Part shown: one piece after another, positions 41,264 through 49,591 of the stretch
How positions within the stretch are numbered: position 1 is the first letter of the stretch
Layout: every line of letters starts with the position of its first letter
Assembly (NCBI GenBank): GCA_019425015.1
Contig: JAHYYJ010000001.1
Location: 220,386-284,385 of the forward strand
DNA from: Collinsella sp.
GTDB taxonomy: Bacteria; Actinomycetota; Coriobacteriia; Coriobacteriales; Coriobacteriaceae
Reading direction: 5' to 3'
DNA length: 64,000 nucleotides
The notes under the pieces: model-generated
Told to the model about the DNA's origin: nothing
The model's input: the letters and a program-made list of their open reading frames with translations, nothing else
Database searches by the model: none
Program-made: the position numbers and the translations under genes

Positions 41264-43216
41264 ATGGCAGCCGCCGATCCCAAAAAGAAAAAGAAGAAGC
41301 GCAAGAAGAAAGAGTCCCTTGAGCATAAGCGCAACCGTATCCTGGTAGCGCTAGGCATTTTTGCGGTGGTGTACGCCCTCGACGAGCTCGGTACCCTTAC
41401 CGCCGCATTCGGCACCCCGGGTGACATCTACGCCAGCTTCGTGCTGTTCCTGGTGCCGTTCCTAATTGCCGGCTACGACGTGCTCCAAAAGGCGTTCAAC
41501 AACATCCGCCGCGGCAAGGCCTTCGACGAGAGCTTCCTCATGGCCGTCGCGACCATCGGCGCGTTTGCCATGGTGCTCTTCCCCGACACCGACCCGCACA
41601 TGGCCGAAGGCGCCGCTGTCATGCTGTTCTACCAGGTCGGCGAGCTGTTCCAGGCATACGCCGTGGGCAAGAGCCGCAAGTCGATCAGTGCCATGATGGA
41701 CATCGCGCCCGACTACGCTAACGTCGAGCAAGCCGACGGCACACTCGAACAGGTCTTTCCCGATGACATCGCCGTCGGCACCGTGATCGTGGTCAAGCCC
41801 GGCGAGCGCGTGCCTATCGACGGCGTCATCGTCGAGGGCGAAACCCAGCTCGACACCGCCGCGCTCACGGGCGAGTCAGTCCCCCGCCCCGCCAAGACCG
41901 GCGACGATATCATCAGCGGCTGCATCAACATGACGGGCCTCATCCACGTGCGCACCACCAAGCCCTTTGGCGAGTCAACCGTCGCGCGTGTTCTGGAGCT
42001 CGTGGAGAATGCCAGCGAAAAGAAGGCGCGCACCGAGAACTTCATCACGCGCTTTGCCCGCGTCTACACCCCCGCCGTCACTGGCGCTGCCGCGGTGCTC
42101 GCGCTTGGCGGCGGCCTGGTGACTGGCGCTTGGTCCGATTGGATCCTGCGCGGCCTGACCTTCCTGGTCGTCAGCTGCCCGTGCGCCCTCGTGATCAGCG
42201 TACCGTTGAGTTTCTTTGGCGGCATCGGCGGCGCGTCCAAGCTGGGCGTTCTCATCAAGGGCTCCAACTACCTCGAGACGCTCGCCGACGTGGACACCAT
42301 CGTCTTCGACAAAACGGGCACCCTCACCAACGGCACGTTCTCAGTCGTCGCGGTGCACCCCGAGGCTGGCTATACCGAGCAGTCGCTGCTCGAAGTCGCA
42401 GCCCTTGCTGAGTCGTTCTTCGATCACCCCATCGCGCAGTCCGTGCGCGACGCCTACCAGGGCGAGGTCGACCCCAAGCGCGTGAGCGACTCCGCCAACG
42501 ACGCGGGCCACGGCGTGACGGCAACCATCGACGGCAAGCACGTCGTCGTTGGCAACGCCAAGATGCTCGCCGCGGCCGGCGTTGAAGCACCGGACTGTGA
42601 GGTTGTCGGCACGATCCTCCACGTGCTCGTTGACGGCGTGTACGCCGGCCACATCGTGATTGCAGACACCGTTAAGGCCGATGCGGAGCAAACGATTCGC
42701 GACCTGCATGCCGCCGGTATCAACCGCACCGTCATGCTCACGGGCGACCGCGAGGAGGTTGCAGCGTCTGTGGCCAAGCAACTCGGTCTCGACGAGTTCC
42801 ACGCGCAGCTCCTGCCGGGCGACAAGGTCGAGCGCGTTGAGGCGCTACTCGCGGCCGAAAGTGGCAAGGGCAAGCTCGCCTTTGTCGGCGACGGTATCAA
42901 CGACGCTCCTGTGCTTACGCGCGCCGATGTGGGCATTGCCATGGGCGCCATGGGCTCCGACGCCGCGATCGAGGCCGCCGACGTGGTGCTGATGGACGAC
43001 AAGCCGTCCAACATTTCCCGCGCGATCCGCGTGGCGCGCAAGACCATGACGATCGTTTGGCAGAACATCATCTTTGCACTGGGCATTAAGCTGCTGATTC
43101 TGGTGCTCGCGGCGCTGGGCATCGCCAGTATGTGGCTTGCCGTCTTTGGCGACGTGGGCGTGGCGATCATCGCCATCCTGAACGCCATGCGCGCGATGGG
43201 TGTCAAGAACCTGTAG
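41264..43216 (+). CDS. P1B-type heavy-metal ATPase (Zn/Cd/Pb-type efflux)
   Basis: This 650-residue pump has the metal-transporting CPC motif in VVSCPCALVISVP (about 303), phosphorylation site DKTGTLT (about 348), actuator TGES (about 205) and the hinge GDGINDAP (about 542). The last membrane helix carries GDVGVAI, with the Asp expected in zinc/cadmium (P1B-2) pumps. The N-terminus has no HMA domain but a very lysine-rich tail (PKKKKKKRKKKES) of unknown role. Together with the ArsR-type sensor this indicates zinc or cadmium detoxification. The start has a GGGAGG site. Confidence 0.93.
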   Translation: MAAADPKKKKKKRKKKESLEHKRNRILVALGIFAVVYALDELGTLTAAFGTPGDIYASFVLFLVPFLIAGYDVLQKAFNNIRRGKAFDESFLMAVATIGAFAMVLFPDTDPHMAEGAAVMLFYQVGELFQAYAVGKSRKSISAMMDIAPDYANVEQADGTLEQVFPDDIAVGTVIVVKPGERVPIDGVIVEGETQLDTAALTGESVPRPAKTGDDIISGCINMTGLIHVRTTKPFGESTVARVLELVENASEKKARTENFITRFARVYTPAVTGAAAVLALGGGLVTGAWSDWILRGLTFLVVSCPCALVISVPLSFFGGIGGASKLGVLIKGSNYLETLADVDTIVFDKTGTLTNGTFSVVAVHPEAGYTEQSLLEVAALAESFFDHPIAQSVRDAYQGEVDPKRVSDSANDAGHGVTATIDGKHVVVGNAKMLAAAGVEAPDCEVVGTILHVLVDGVYAGHIVIADTVKADAEQTIRDLHAAGINRTVMLTGDREEVAASVAKQLGLDEFHAQLLPGDKVERVEALLAAESGKGKLAFVGDGINDAPVLTRADVGIAMGAMGSDAAIEAADVVLMDDKPSNISRAIRVARKTMTIVWQNIIFALGIKLLILVLAALGIASMWLAVFGDVGVAIIAILNAMRAMGVKNL

Positions 43217-43232
43217 CGCCTGTGGTCCCTCC

Positions 43233-43362
43233 GGCCGGGACCGGGCTTGGTTTTGAAAACGTCCTCGACCAATGAAGCGCCCCCGTTCTGCTCCTTCGGA
43301 GCTACGAACGGGGGCGCTTCTGGTCTGCGGAGTGTTTTCAAAAACCAAGCCCGGTCCCGGCC
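43233..43362. repeat. Nested palindrome between convergent genes
   Basis: The outer arms GGCCGGGACCGGGCTTGG plus TTTTGAAAAC pair with the sequence at 43334-43362 with a one-base bulge. Inside, GAAGCGCCCCCGTTC (43274-43288) pairs perfectly with 43306-43320. The outcome is a 130 bp cruciform-like unit that could terminate both the ATPase and the DtxR-type gene. Confidence 0.75.
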
Positions 43363-43440
43363 TGCGGTAACGTTGCTGGCGGTTCTTGGGCATCGCTTGG
43401 TGGCGGGGTTCCTTGTCTGAGTTGGACTTGGTTGGCGGGG

Positions 43441-43818
43441 CTACTGGTCCCGGTCGCTGTCCCGTCCCAGCATCGCCCTCAGCTTCTCAAAGCTTTCCTC
43501 GCTCAGGCAGTGCTCCATGTGGCAGCCCTCTTGCGACGCGACCTCAGCCGAAACACCCGCATCCTCCAGCAGCCCCACGAAAAAGCAGTGACGCTCCCAC
43601 ATTTGGCGAGCGACCTCCAGACCACGCTCCGTCAGATGAACGTCGCGCTTGCCCATTTCGACATAGCCGTTGCTTTCCAGCGTCGCCATGGCCTTGGAAA
43701 CGCTCGCCTTGGTCACGCCCAGGTATTCGGCGACGTCGATTGAGCGCACGATGCCCTGACGTTCCGATAGAACGTAGATCGATTCGAGATAGTCTTCTCC
43801 GGATTCACGCAGGGCCAT
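43441..43818 (-). CDS. DtxR/MntR family metal-dependent repressor
   Basis: This 125-residue protein has an N-terminal winged helix (SIDVAEYLGVTKASVSKAMA) and a metal-binding dimerisation region with GCHMEHCLSEES, the C-x-x-E-H ligand set. It ends without the SH3-like third domain of DtxR, as in MntR-sized members. Iron or manganese are the likely co-repressors. The start at 43818 has an AAAGG site. An inverted repeat upstream may be its operator. Confidence 0.9.
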   Translation of the reverse strand: MALRESGEDYLESIYVLSERQGIVRSIDVAEYLGVTKASVSKAMATLESNGYVEMGKRDVHLTERGLEVARQMWERHCFFVGLLEDAGVSAEVASQEGCHMEHCLSEESFEKLRAMLGRDSDRDQ

Positions 43819-43857
43819 GGGCCGCCTTTCGCGATGGCTTCTAGTTAGCCTTTGGAT

Positions 43858-43888
43858 ACTTTTGCTTGATTTACTTTACCGCAAAAGT
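43858..43888. promoter_or_regulatory. Inverted repeat upstream of the DtxR-type gene
   Basis: ACTTTTGC and GCAAAAGT are separated by 15 bp in an AT-rich stretch. GTTAGCC or GTTGCC is repeated three times between 43845 and 43923. It could be an operator or promoter element; it does not match a classic DtxR box. Confidence 0.4.
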
Positions 43889-43955
43889 TGCCCATGTCTT
43901 ACTACTTTGCCTAAAAGTTAGCCGTGTTTCACAAAACATGCGGGACGAAAACAAA

Positions 43956-44020
43956 ATGGGGACGCCCCGCAAGGAGCGTCCCCAGCTGCCGGCAGAAAAG
44001 GAACGTCCCTAAGTGCCGGC
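43956..44020. repeat. GTGCCGGCAC / GGAACGTCCCC repeat, copy 3
   Basis: GGGGACGC...GCGTCCCC is followed by CTGCCGGCAGAAAAGGAACG and TCCCTAAGTGCCGG. It lies just before the stop of the HAD gene. Confidence 0.7.
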
Positions 44021-44025
44021 CGCAG

Positions 44026-44796
44026 CTACAGTAGCCCAAAGTGCTTGGCGGCGTTGTAAATGCCGTCGTCGTCTACGGCGGTCGTAACGTAGGTCGCCGC
44101 GGCCTTCACGGTATCCTGCGCGTTGCCCATGGCCACACTTGTGCCCACGGCCGAGAACATCGACAGGTCGTTCTCGCCGTCGCCAAAGGCGATCGCCTCG
44201 CTCGCGTCGATGCCCAAGCGCTCCAGCGTCGCCGCCACGCCCAGGTCCTTGCCGCCGTTAGCGGGAATAATATCGCAGAACAGATCGCACCAGCGCGTAG
44301 TGAGCGAATGCGACACGGAATCGGTCACGATATGCTCGTCGGCCGGATCAACAAAGGCGCAAAACTGGTAGACCGGCGCGTCAAAGGCGTGCTCAAACGG
44401 CTCCTCATGGTAGACAATCCCCGCGTTACTGCCAGCCGTCACCACGCGCTCGGACAGGCGGTTCACAAACGAATTCTCGCCCTGCATGCACAGCGAGTCG
44501 TAGCGCCCCTCGGCCACCTGGCCCACGATCACCGCAACGTCGTCCGGGTCAATCGGACAGCTGCGGTAAACCCCCTCGGCATCAAAGCAGCGCTGGCCCG
44601 AAAGCGTAATGTACGCATCCCAACCCAAGTCGAACAGCCAATCGGGCATCTGGTAGGTCGGGCGACCCGTAGCAATCACGCATGCGATCCCCTGCTCGTG
44701 AAAGCTATCGAGCACCCGCTGCGCCGACGCCGGAATCCGGTGCGTCTTAAAGCTCAGCAGCGTGCCGTCGATATCGAAAAACGCGGCTTTGATCAT
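44026..44796 (-). CDS. Cof-type HAD-superfamily phosphatase
   Basis: This 256-residue protein has the HAD motif I AFFDIDGTLLSF (both aspartates), motif II ATGRPT and motif IV FGDGENDLSMF, plus the C2-type cap of Cof/YidA proteins. These hydrolyse sugar phosphates, flavin or PLP phosphates; the substrate is unknown. Its ATG lies six bases past the stop of the ABC-F gene, so the two are in one operon. The ribosome site GAGG lies within the end of that gene. Confidence 0.92.
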   Translation of the reverse strand: MIKAAFFDIDGTLLSFKTHRIPASAQRVLDSFHEQGIACVIATGRPTYQMPDWLFDLGWDAYITLSGQRCFDAEGVYRSCPIDPDDVAVIVGQVAEGRYDSLCMQGENSFVNRLSERVVTAGSNAGIVYHEEPFEHAFDAPVYQFCAFVDPADEHIVTDSVSHSLTTRWCDLFCDIIPANGGKDLGVAATLERLGIDASEAIAFGDGENDLSMFSAVGTSVAMGNAQDTVKAAATYVTTAVDDDGIYNAAKHFGLL

Positions 44797-44802
44797 CCTC
44801 GT

Positions 44803-46662
44803 CTACTCCTCGCCCTCGAGCTTTTCGCTCGCCTCGAGCCATGCCATCTCCAGCTCGCCCATGGCGGCGTGGGCCTCGTCGATCTTTGCCTGCTGCTCGC
44901 CCAGCGCCGTGTAGTTGGTGGGATCGACCTGAGCCATCGCAGCCTCGGCCTCCTCCACGCGAGCGCGCTGCGTCTCCATCTTGCGCTCGAGCGAGCTCAC
45001 CTCGCGGCGGAGCTTCTGGCGCTCGGCGTTGGAAAGACCGTTGGGCTGCCCGCTCGTCTTGGGCTTTTCGGCCGCAACCGCTGCGGCGCCGGTGTCGAAC
45101 GTGCCGGTCTTGGCACTCGGTGCGCCCACGGGCTCGCCCTCGGCAGTAGCGTTGCACAGGCGCAGGTACTGGTCCACGCCGCCGGGCATATGCGTCAGGT
45201 GGCCGTCGAGCAGCGCCCACTGCTGGTCGGTCACGCGCTCCATCAAGAAGCGGTCGTGCGTCACCAGGATCAGCGTGCCCGGCCAGCCGTCCAGCAAGTC
45301 CTCGACAATCGCCAGCATGTCGGTATCCAGGTCGTTGCCGGGCTCGTCCAGGATGAGCACGTTGGGCTCGTCCAGGATTGTCAGTAGCAGCGACAGGCGG
45401 CGGCGCTGACCGCCCGAAAGATCGCCGATGCGGCTCCAGAGCTGCTGCGTCGTAAAGCCCAGACGCTCGCAGAGCTTCTCGGGCGAAGTCTCCTTGCCGT
45501 CAATGACGTAGTACTTCTTATAGTGGCTGAGCACCTCGCGAATCGTGTCGCCCATGTAGGGCTCGAGCTCCTCGAGCTGCTGCGACAGCACGCCAAAGCG
45601 CACCGTCTGGCCAATCTTCACGCGGCCGCGCAGGGGCGCGATCTTGCCCTGGATCACGTCGAGCAAGGTCGACTTGCCGGCGCCGTTCTCGCCCAAAAGA
45701 CCATAGCGGTCGCCCGCGCCGATGAGCCAGGTCACATCGGTGAGCACCTGCTTGGGCGCACCATCGGTATCCGCATAGCCGGCATCCACGTCGATGACAT
45801 CGATGACCTGCTTGCCTAGGCGGCTCACGGCAAGGCGCTTGAGCTCCAGCTCGTCACGCACGGGCGGCACGTCGGCGATCAGCTCGCGAGCGGCATCCAC
45901 GCGAAACTTGGGCTTGGTGGAACGGGCCTGGGCGCCGCGGCTCAGCCACGCGAGCTCCTTGCGCGCCATGTTGCGGCGGCGCTCCTCGGTGACGGCGGCC
46001 ATGCGGTCGCGCTCCACGCGCTGCAGGATATATGCCGAGTAGCCGCCCTCGAAGGGATCGACCTGGCCGTCGTGGACCTCCCACATGCTGGTGCAGACCT
46101 CGTCCAAGAACCAGCGGTCGTGCGTGACCACGAGCATGGCGCCCTGGCCGCGCTGCCAGCGGGCCTTTAAGTGACGCGCAAGCCAGTTGATTGTGCGCAT
46201 GTCCAAGTGGTTGGTGGGCTCGTCGAGCATGAGCACGTCGTAGTCGCCGATCAGCAGGCGCGCGAGGTCCACGCGACGGCGCTGACCGCCCGAGAGCTCG
46301 CCCACCATGCCCTCCCAGGGCACATCGCTAATAAGACCGGCCAGAATCTGGCGCGTACGCGGGCTCGACGCCCACTCGTACTCAGGCGTGTCGCCCACAA
46401 CGGCATGATGCACGGTATCGGTGTCGACAAGCTGGTCCTTTTGGCCGAGCAATCCGATCGTCGTGCCGCGGCGGTGCGTCACGCGGCCGTCGTCGGGTTC
46501 CAGCGTGCCGGCGAGTACACTCAGCAGCGTCGACTTGCCGTCGCCGTTTTTACCGACGATACCAATGCGGTCGCCCTCGCCCACGCCGAGCGTCACGCTA
46601 TCGAAAATATGCTTGGTGGGAAACTCTAGGCTGATGGAATCGCATCCCAAAAGAATCGCCAT
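44803..46662 (-). CDS. ABC-F family ATPase (Uup-like)
   Basis: This 619-residue cytosolic protein has two ATPase domains: GIVGKNGDGKSTLLS (about 37) with LSGGQRRRVDLARLL and VLMLDEPTNHLD, then GLLGENGAGKSTLLD (about 330) with LSGGQRRRLSLLL and LILDEPGNDLD. The second Walker B region has GND in place of TNH. A linker joins the domains, and a coiled coil at the C-terminus (residues about 555-619) resembles the Uup tail. There are no membrane segments. ABC-F proteins act on ribosomes or, for Uup, in DNA transactions. The start at 46662 has a GAAGGAG site. Confidence 0.92.
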   Translation of the reverse strand: MAILLGCDSISLEFPTKHIFDSVTLGVGEGDRIGIVGKNGDGKSTLLSVLAGTLEPDDGRVTHRRGTTIGLLGQKDQLVDTDTVHHAVVGDTPEYEWASSPRTRQILAGLISDVPWEGMVGELSGGQRRRVDLARLLIGDYDVLMLDEPTNHLDMRTINWLARHLKARWQRGQGAMLVVTHDRWFLDEVCTSMWEVHDGQVDPFEGGYSAYILQRVERDRMAAVTEERRRNMARKELAWLSRGAQARSTKPKFRVDAARELIADVPPVRDELELKRLAVSRLGKQVIDVIDVDAGYADTDGAPKQVLTDVTWLIGAGDRYGLLGENGAGKSTLLDVIQGKIAPLRGRVKIGQTVRFGVLSQQLEELEPYMGDTIREVLSHYKKYYVIDGKETSPEKLCERLGFTTQQLWSRIGDLSGGQRRRLSLLLTILDEPNVLILDEPGNDLDTDMLAIVEDLLDGWPGTLILVTHDRFLMERVTDQQWALLDGHLTHMPGGVDQYLRLCNATAEGEPVGAPSAKTGTFDTGAAAVAAEKPKTSGQPNGLSNAERQKLRREVSSLERKMETQRARVEEAEAAMAQVDPTNYTALGEQQAKIDEAHAAMGELEMAWLEASEKLEGEE

Positions 46663-46718
46663 ATGCCCTGCTCCTTCGTAGAAATTCAACGTTGTCCATG
46701 ATAGCAGCGAGCCCCACC

Positions 46719-46759
46719 CCAAACCACCACGAAGGTGCCTGTCCACTTTGTGGTGGTCG
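46719..46759. repeat. ACCACCACAAAGG hairpin repeat, copy 8 (reverse orientation)
   Basis: This copy has AACCACCACGAAGG opposite ACTTTGTGGTGGT, with one altered pair at its base. Confidence 0.75.
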
Positions 46760-46778
46760 TTTCGGTCGCAGAGCAAAA

Positions 46779-46812
46779 AGGCGGGCCATCTCGCAAAAGA
46801 GATGACCCGCCT
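46779..46812 (-). terminator. Intrinsic terminator of pstSCAB
   Basis: AGGCGGGCCATCTC and GAGATGACCCGCCT form the stem and the minus strand continues with TTTTTGC. It lies 56 bp past the pstB stop. Confidence 0.85.
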
Positions 46813-46867
46813 CTCCAATCAGTCCCGCGACAACCGTGGCCGCCGCGGGCCTCAAGCATGTCCCGGA

Positions 46868-47743
46868 CTAGGAGAACATGCCGGTGAGGTAATCATTCAG
46901 CCGCTTATCCTTGGGCCGTTGGAAAATCTCGTCGGTCTCGTCGTACTCGACCATATCGCCCATGTAGAAGAACGCCGTGCGGTTGGACACGCGCGACGCC
47001 TGCTCCATGTTGTGCGTCACGATGACGATGGCACGGTCGGCAACGATCGACGACATCAGGTCCTCGATCGCCAACGTCGAGATGGGGTCGAGCGCCGAGC
47101 AGGGCTCGTCGAACAGGATCACGTCGGGGTTGAGCGCCAGCGTGCGCGCAATGCACAGACGCTGCTGCTGACCGCCCGAAAGCGCGTAGGCGCTCTTGTC
47201 GAGCTTGTCTTTGACCTCGTCCCACAGCGCGGCACCGCGCAGACTTTCCTCGACCATGCGGTCGAGCTCGTCACGGTCGGTGATGCCGTGGCGCTTGGGC
47301 GCAAAGGTGATGTTGTCGCGAATGGACTTGCGGAAGGGGTTGGGCTGCTGGAACACCATGCCGATGGAGCGACGCAGCTCGTACGTGTTCTCGGTCTTGG
47401 TGTTCACGTTGCGCCCGCGGTAGTTGATCTCGCCCTCCACGCGACAGCGGCGAATCTCGCGATTCATCAGGTTGAGGCTACGCAAGAAGGTCGACTTGCC
47501 GCAGCCCGAAGGCCCGATGAGCGCCGTGATCTCACCCTTGTGGAAGTCGAGCGACGTATTGTGCAGCGCATGGTGGTCGCCATAGTACACGTTGACGTCC
47601 TTGGCGGAGAGCACGACCTCGTCGCTCACGGCCTTGCCGCTCACGCGCACGCGCCTCTCGCTCTCCCCCACGCTCGACAGAAAGTCCTGGGGGGTGTCGG
47701 ACGTGGCCGCCTCGGTTGCGGGCGTTGCATTCATATCGCTCAT
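46868..47743 (-). CDS. pstB: Phosphate ABC transporter ATP-binding protein
   Basis: This is the ATPase of the high-affinity phosphate importer, with Walker A LIGPSGCGKSTFLR, signature ALSGGQQQRLCIARTLA and Walker B VILFDEPCSALDP. The 291 residues include a 40-residue N-terminal extension absent from many PstB proteins (MSDMNATPATEAATSD). Its ATG overlaps the pstA stop (ATGA), so the two are translationally coupled. It is the last gene of pstSCAB; phoU, often next, is absent and an ABC-F gene follows instead. Confidence 0.97.
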   Translation of the reverse strand: MSDMNATPATEAATSDTPQDFLSSVGESERRVRVSGKAVSDEVVLSAKDVNVYYGDHHALHNTSLDFHKGEITALIGPSGCGKSTFLRSLNLMNREIRRCRVEGEINYRGRNVNTKTENTYELRRSIGMVFQQPNPFRKSIRDNITFAPKRHGITDRDELDRMVEESLRGAALWDEVKDKLDKSAYALSGGQQQRLCIARTLALNPDVILFDEPCSALDPISTLAIEDLMSSIVADRAIVIVTHNMEQASRVSNRTAFFYMGDMVEYDETDEIFQRPKDKRLNDYLTGMFS

Positions 47744-48657
47744 TCGGCCGTCATCTTCCTTGCCAGTTGCTTGCCCACGATACGGGCGACTACGTTAAAC
47801 AGCAGCACGCAAATCATCAGCAGTGCCGCGGTGCCCCAGACGATCTGCTGGGCCTCGGGGCTGCCCTCGCCATAGATCTTGTAGATGTGCACGGCCAGCG
47901 ACTCGCCGGGACGGAACACGTTCCAGGCGCAGGTGGGGCTCGACAGGTTAAAGCTCAAGAAGTTGAGGCGGACCGGCGAGCTCATGCCCGAGGTAAAGAG
48001 CAGCGCCGCGGCCTCGCCAAACACGCGGCCGGCCGAAAGCACGATGCCGGTCACGATGGCGGGCATGGCCTCGGGAATCAGGATGTGCAGTGTGGCCTCC
48101 CAGCGAGTGAGGCCCATGGCCAGGCACGCATCGCGCTGGGCCTGCGGCACGTCCTCGAGCGCCTGCTGAATCACGCGCACCAGGATGGGGATGTTGAACA
48201 TGGTGAGCGCGACGGCGCCGGAGATGATGGAGTACTTCCAGCCCAGCTGCACCGAGAACACCAGAAAGCCGAACATGCCGACGACGATGGAGGGCAGCGA
48301 AGACAACGTCTCGATGGCGGTCGAGGCGATGTCGCGAATGGGACCGTCGGGCGCGTATTCAACTAGGAAGACCGCGCCGCCCAGGCTGATGGGCACCGAG
48401 ATGATCAGGGTAATCAGCAGCAGATAGAACGAGTCGAACAGCTGGTAGAGCACGCCGCCCTGCGTTCCGTTGGCGCGTGCGGGCTGCGTGAGAAAGCCCG
48501 GCTGGAACAGCGTCGAGATACCCTCGAACAGGATGTAGGCCACCATGGAGACGACGATGAGCATGACGATGGCGACAATTGCCGTCAGCACGCCCGTGGC
48601 GATGCGGTCCTGCTTTTGGACACGCCCGAGTCTTGCCTCGTCGATATGGATGCGCAT
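47740..48657 (-). CDS. pstA: Phosphate ABC transporter permease PstA
   Basis: This 305-residue inner-membrane subunit has six predicted helices and the binding-protein-dependent transport signature region EAAALLFTSGMSSPVR preceded by MGLTRWEATLHILIPEAMPA (the EAA loop that contacts PstB). The start at 48657 (MRIHIDEARLGRVQKQ) follows the pstC stop by one base. Longer in-frame starts inside pstC are less likely. Confidence 0.95.
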   Translation of the reverse strand: MRIHIDEARLGRVQKQDRIATGVLTAIVAIVMLIVVSMVAYILFEGISTLFQPGFLTQPARANGTQGGVLYQLFDSFYLLLITLIISVPISLGGAVFLVEYAPDGPIRDIASTAIETLSSLPSIVVGMFGFLVFSVQLGWKYSIISGAVALTMFNIPILVRVIQQALEDVPQAQRDACLAMGLTRWEATLHILIPEAMPAIVTGIVLSAGRVFGEAAALLFTSGMSSPVRLNFLSFNLSSPTCAWNVFRPGESLAVHIYKIYGEGSPEAQQIVWGTAALLMICVLLFNVVARIVGKQLARKMTAE

Positions 48658-48658
48658 G

Positions 48659-49567
48659 CTAGCCACGAGCCTTCGCCCCCTTGCGGCCAATGAGATGGAT
48701 GATCAGGATGAAGATGAGGCTCATGCCCATCAGCAGCAGACCGAGCGCCCACAGGACGTCGTCCTGCGCCGAGCCCTCGGCATAGACCGCCATGGACGTG
48801 GTGAGCGTGGTGGTGATGGTAGACGCCGGCGACAGCAGCGACGTCGGCATGGCCTCGATGCCGCCGATAACCATGCGCACGGCGAGCGTTTCGCCAAAGG
48901 CGCGGGTCATGCCAAGGATGACCGCGGTCATGAGCGACGGCATGGCGGACTTGAGCACCACGTGCCAGATGGTCTGCCAGCGGGTGTAGCCCAGCGCGAG
49001 CGAGCCCTGACGGTAGCTGTCGGGCACAGCGCGCAGGCCATCGACCGAAAGCGTGGTCATCGTCGGCAGAATCATGACTGCCAGCACGATAGCGCCGGGC
49101 AAGATACCCAGACCCGTGCTCACGTGGAAAACGCTCTTCATAAGACCGACGACCACGTGAAAGCCGATCAGGCCAAAGACGACCGAGGGAATGCCGGTCA
49201 AAAGCTCAATAAGCGGCTGAAAGATCTTGGAACCAAACTTAGGCTGGATCTCGACCGCAAAGATGGCAGAGCCGATGGCGATGGGCAGCGCGATAAGCGT
49301 GGAGAGCACCATGACCGCAAACGAGGTGACGATCAGGGGCAGGGCGCCGGTATAAGGCAGGCCGTTTTCGGCTGTGTTGGCCAGGTCCCACTTGGTGCCG
49401 GCAAAGAACTCGACGACCGAGACGCCGTCCTTGACAAAAGCCGAGAGGCCCTTTTGGGCGACCATAAAGATGAGCGCGGCAACGACAAGCGTCACGAGCG
49501 CTACGCACGCACCCGTGACGCCCAGGCCCACGTTCTCAAGGTCGCGCTTTGGCAGCTGTTTTGCCAT
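48659..49567 (-). CDS. pstC: Phosphate ABC transporter permease PstC
   Basis: This 302-residue permease subunit has the EAA-type loop LALGYTRWQTIWHVVLKSAM and MTRAFGETLAVRMVIGG, both typical of PstC. The first helix is GACVALVTLVVAALIFMVA. The start at 49567 has a GGAAAGG site. It lies 24 bp after pstS in the same operon and is nearly fused to pstA. Confidence 0.96.
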   Translation of the reverse strand: MAKQLPKRDLENVGLGVTGACVALVTLVVAALIFMVAQKGLSAFVKDGVSVVEFFAGTKWDLANTAENGLPYTGALPLIVTSFAVMVLSTLIALPIAIGSAIFAVEIQPKFGSKIFQPLIELLTGIPSVVFGLIGFHVVVGLMKSVFHVSTGLGILPGAIVLAVMILPTMTTLSVDGLRAVPDSYRQGSLALGYTRWQTIWHVVLKSAMPSLMTAVILGMTRAFGETLAVRMVIGGIEAMPTSLLSPASTITTTLTTSMAVYAEGSAQDDVLWALGLLLMGMSLIFILIIHLIGRKGAKARG

Positions 49568-49591
49568 TGCAAACCTTTCCGGGGCGATTAC

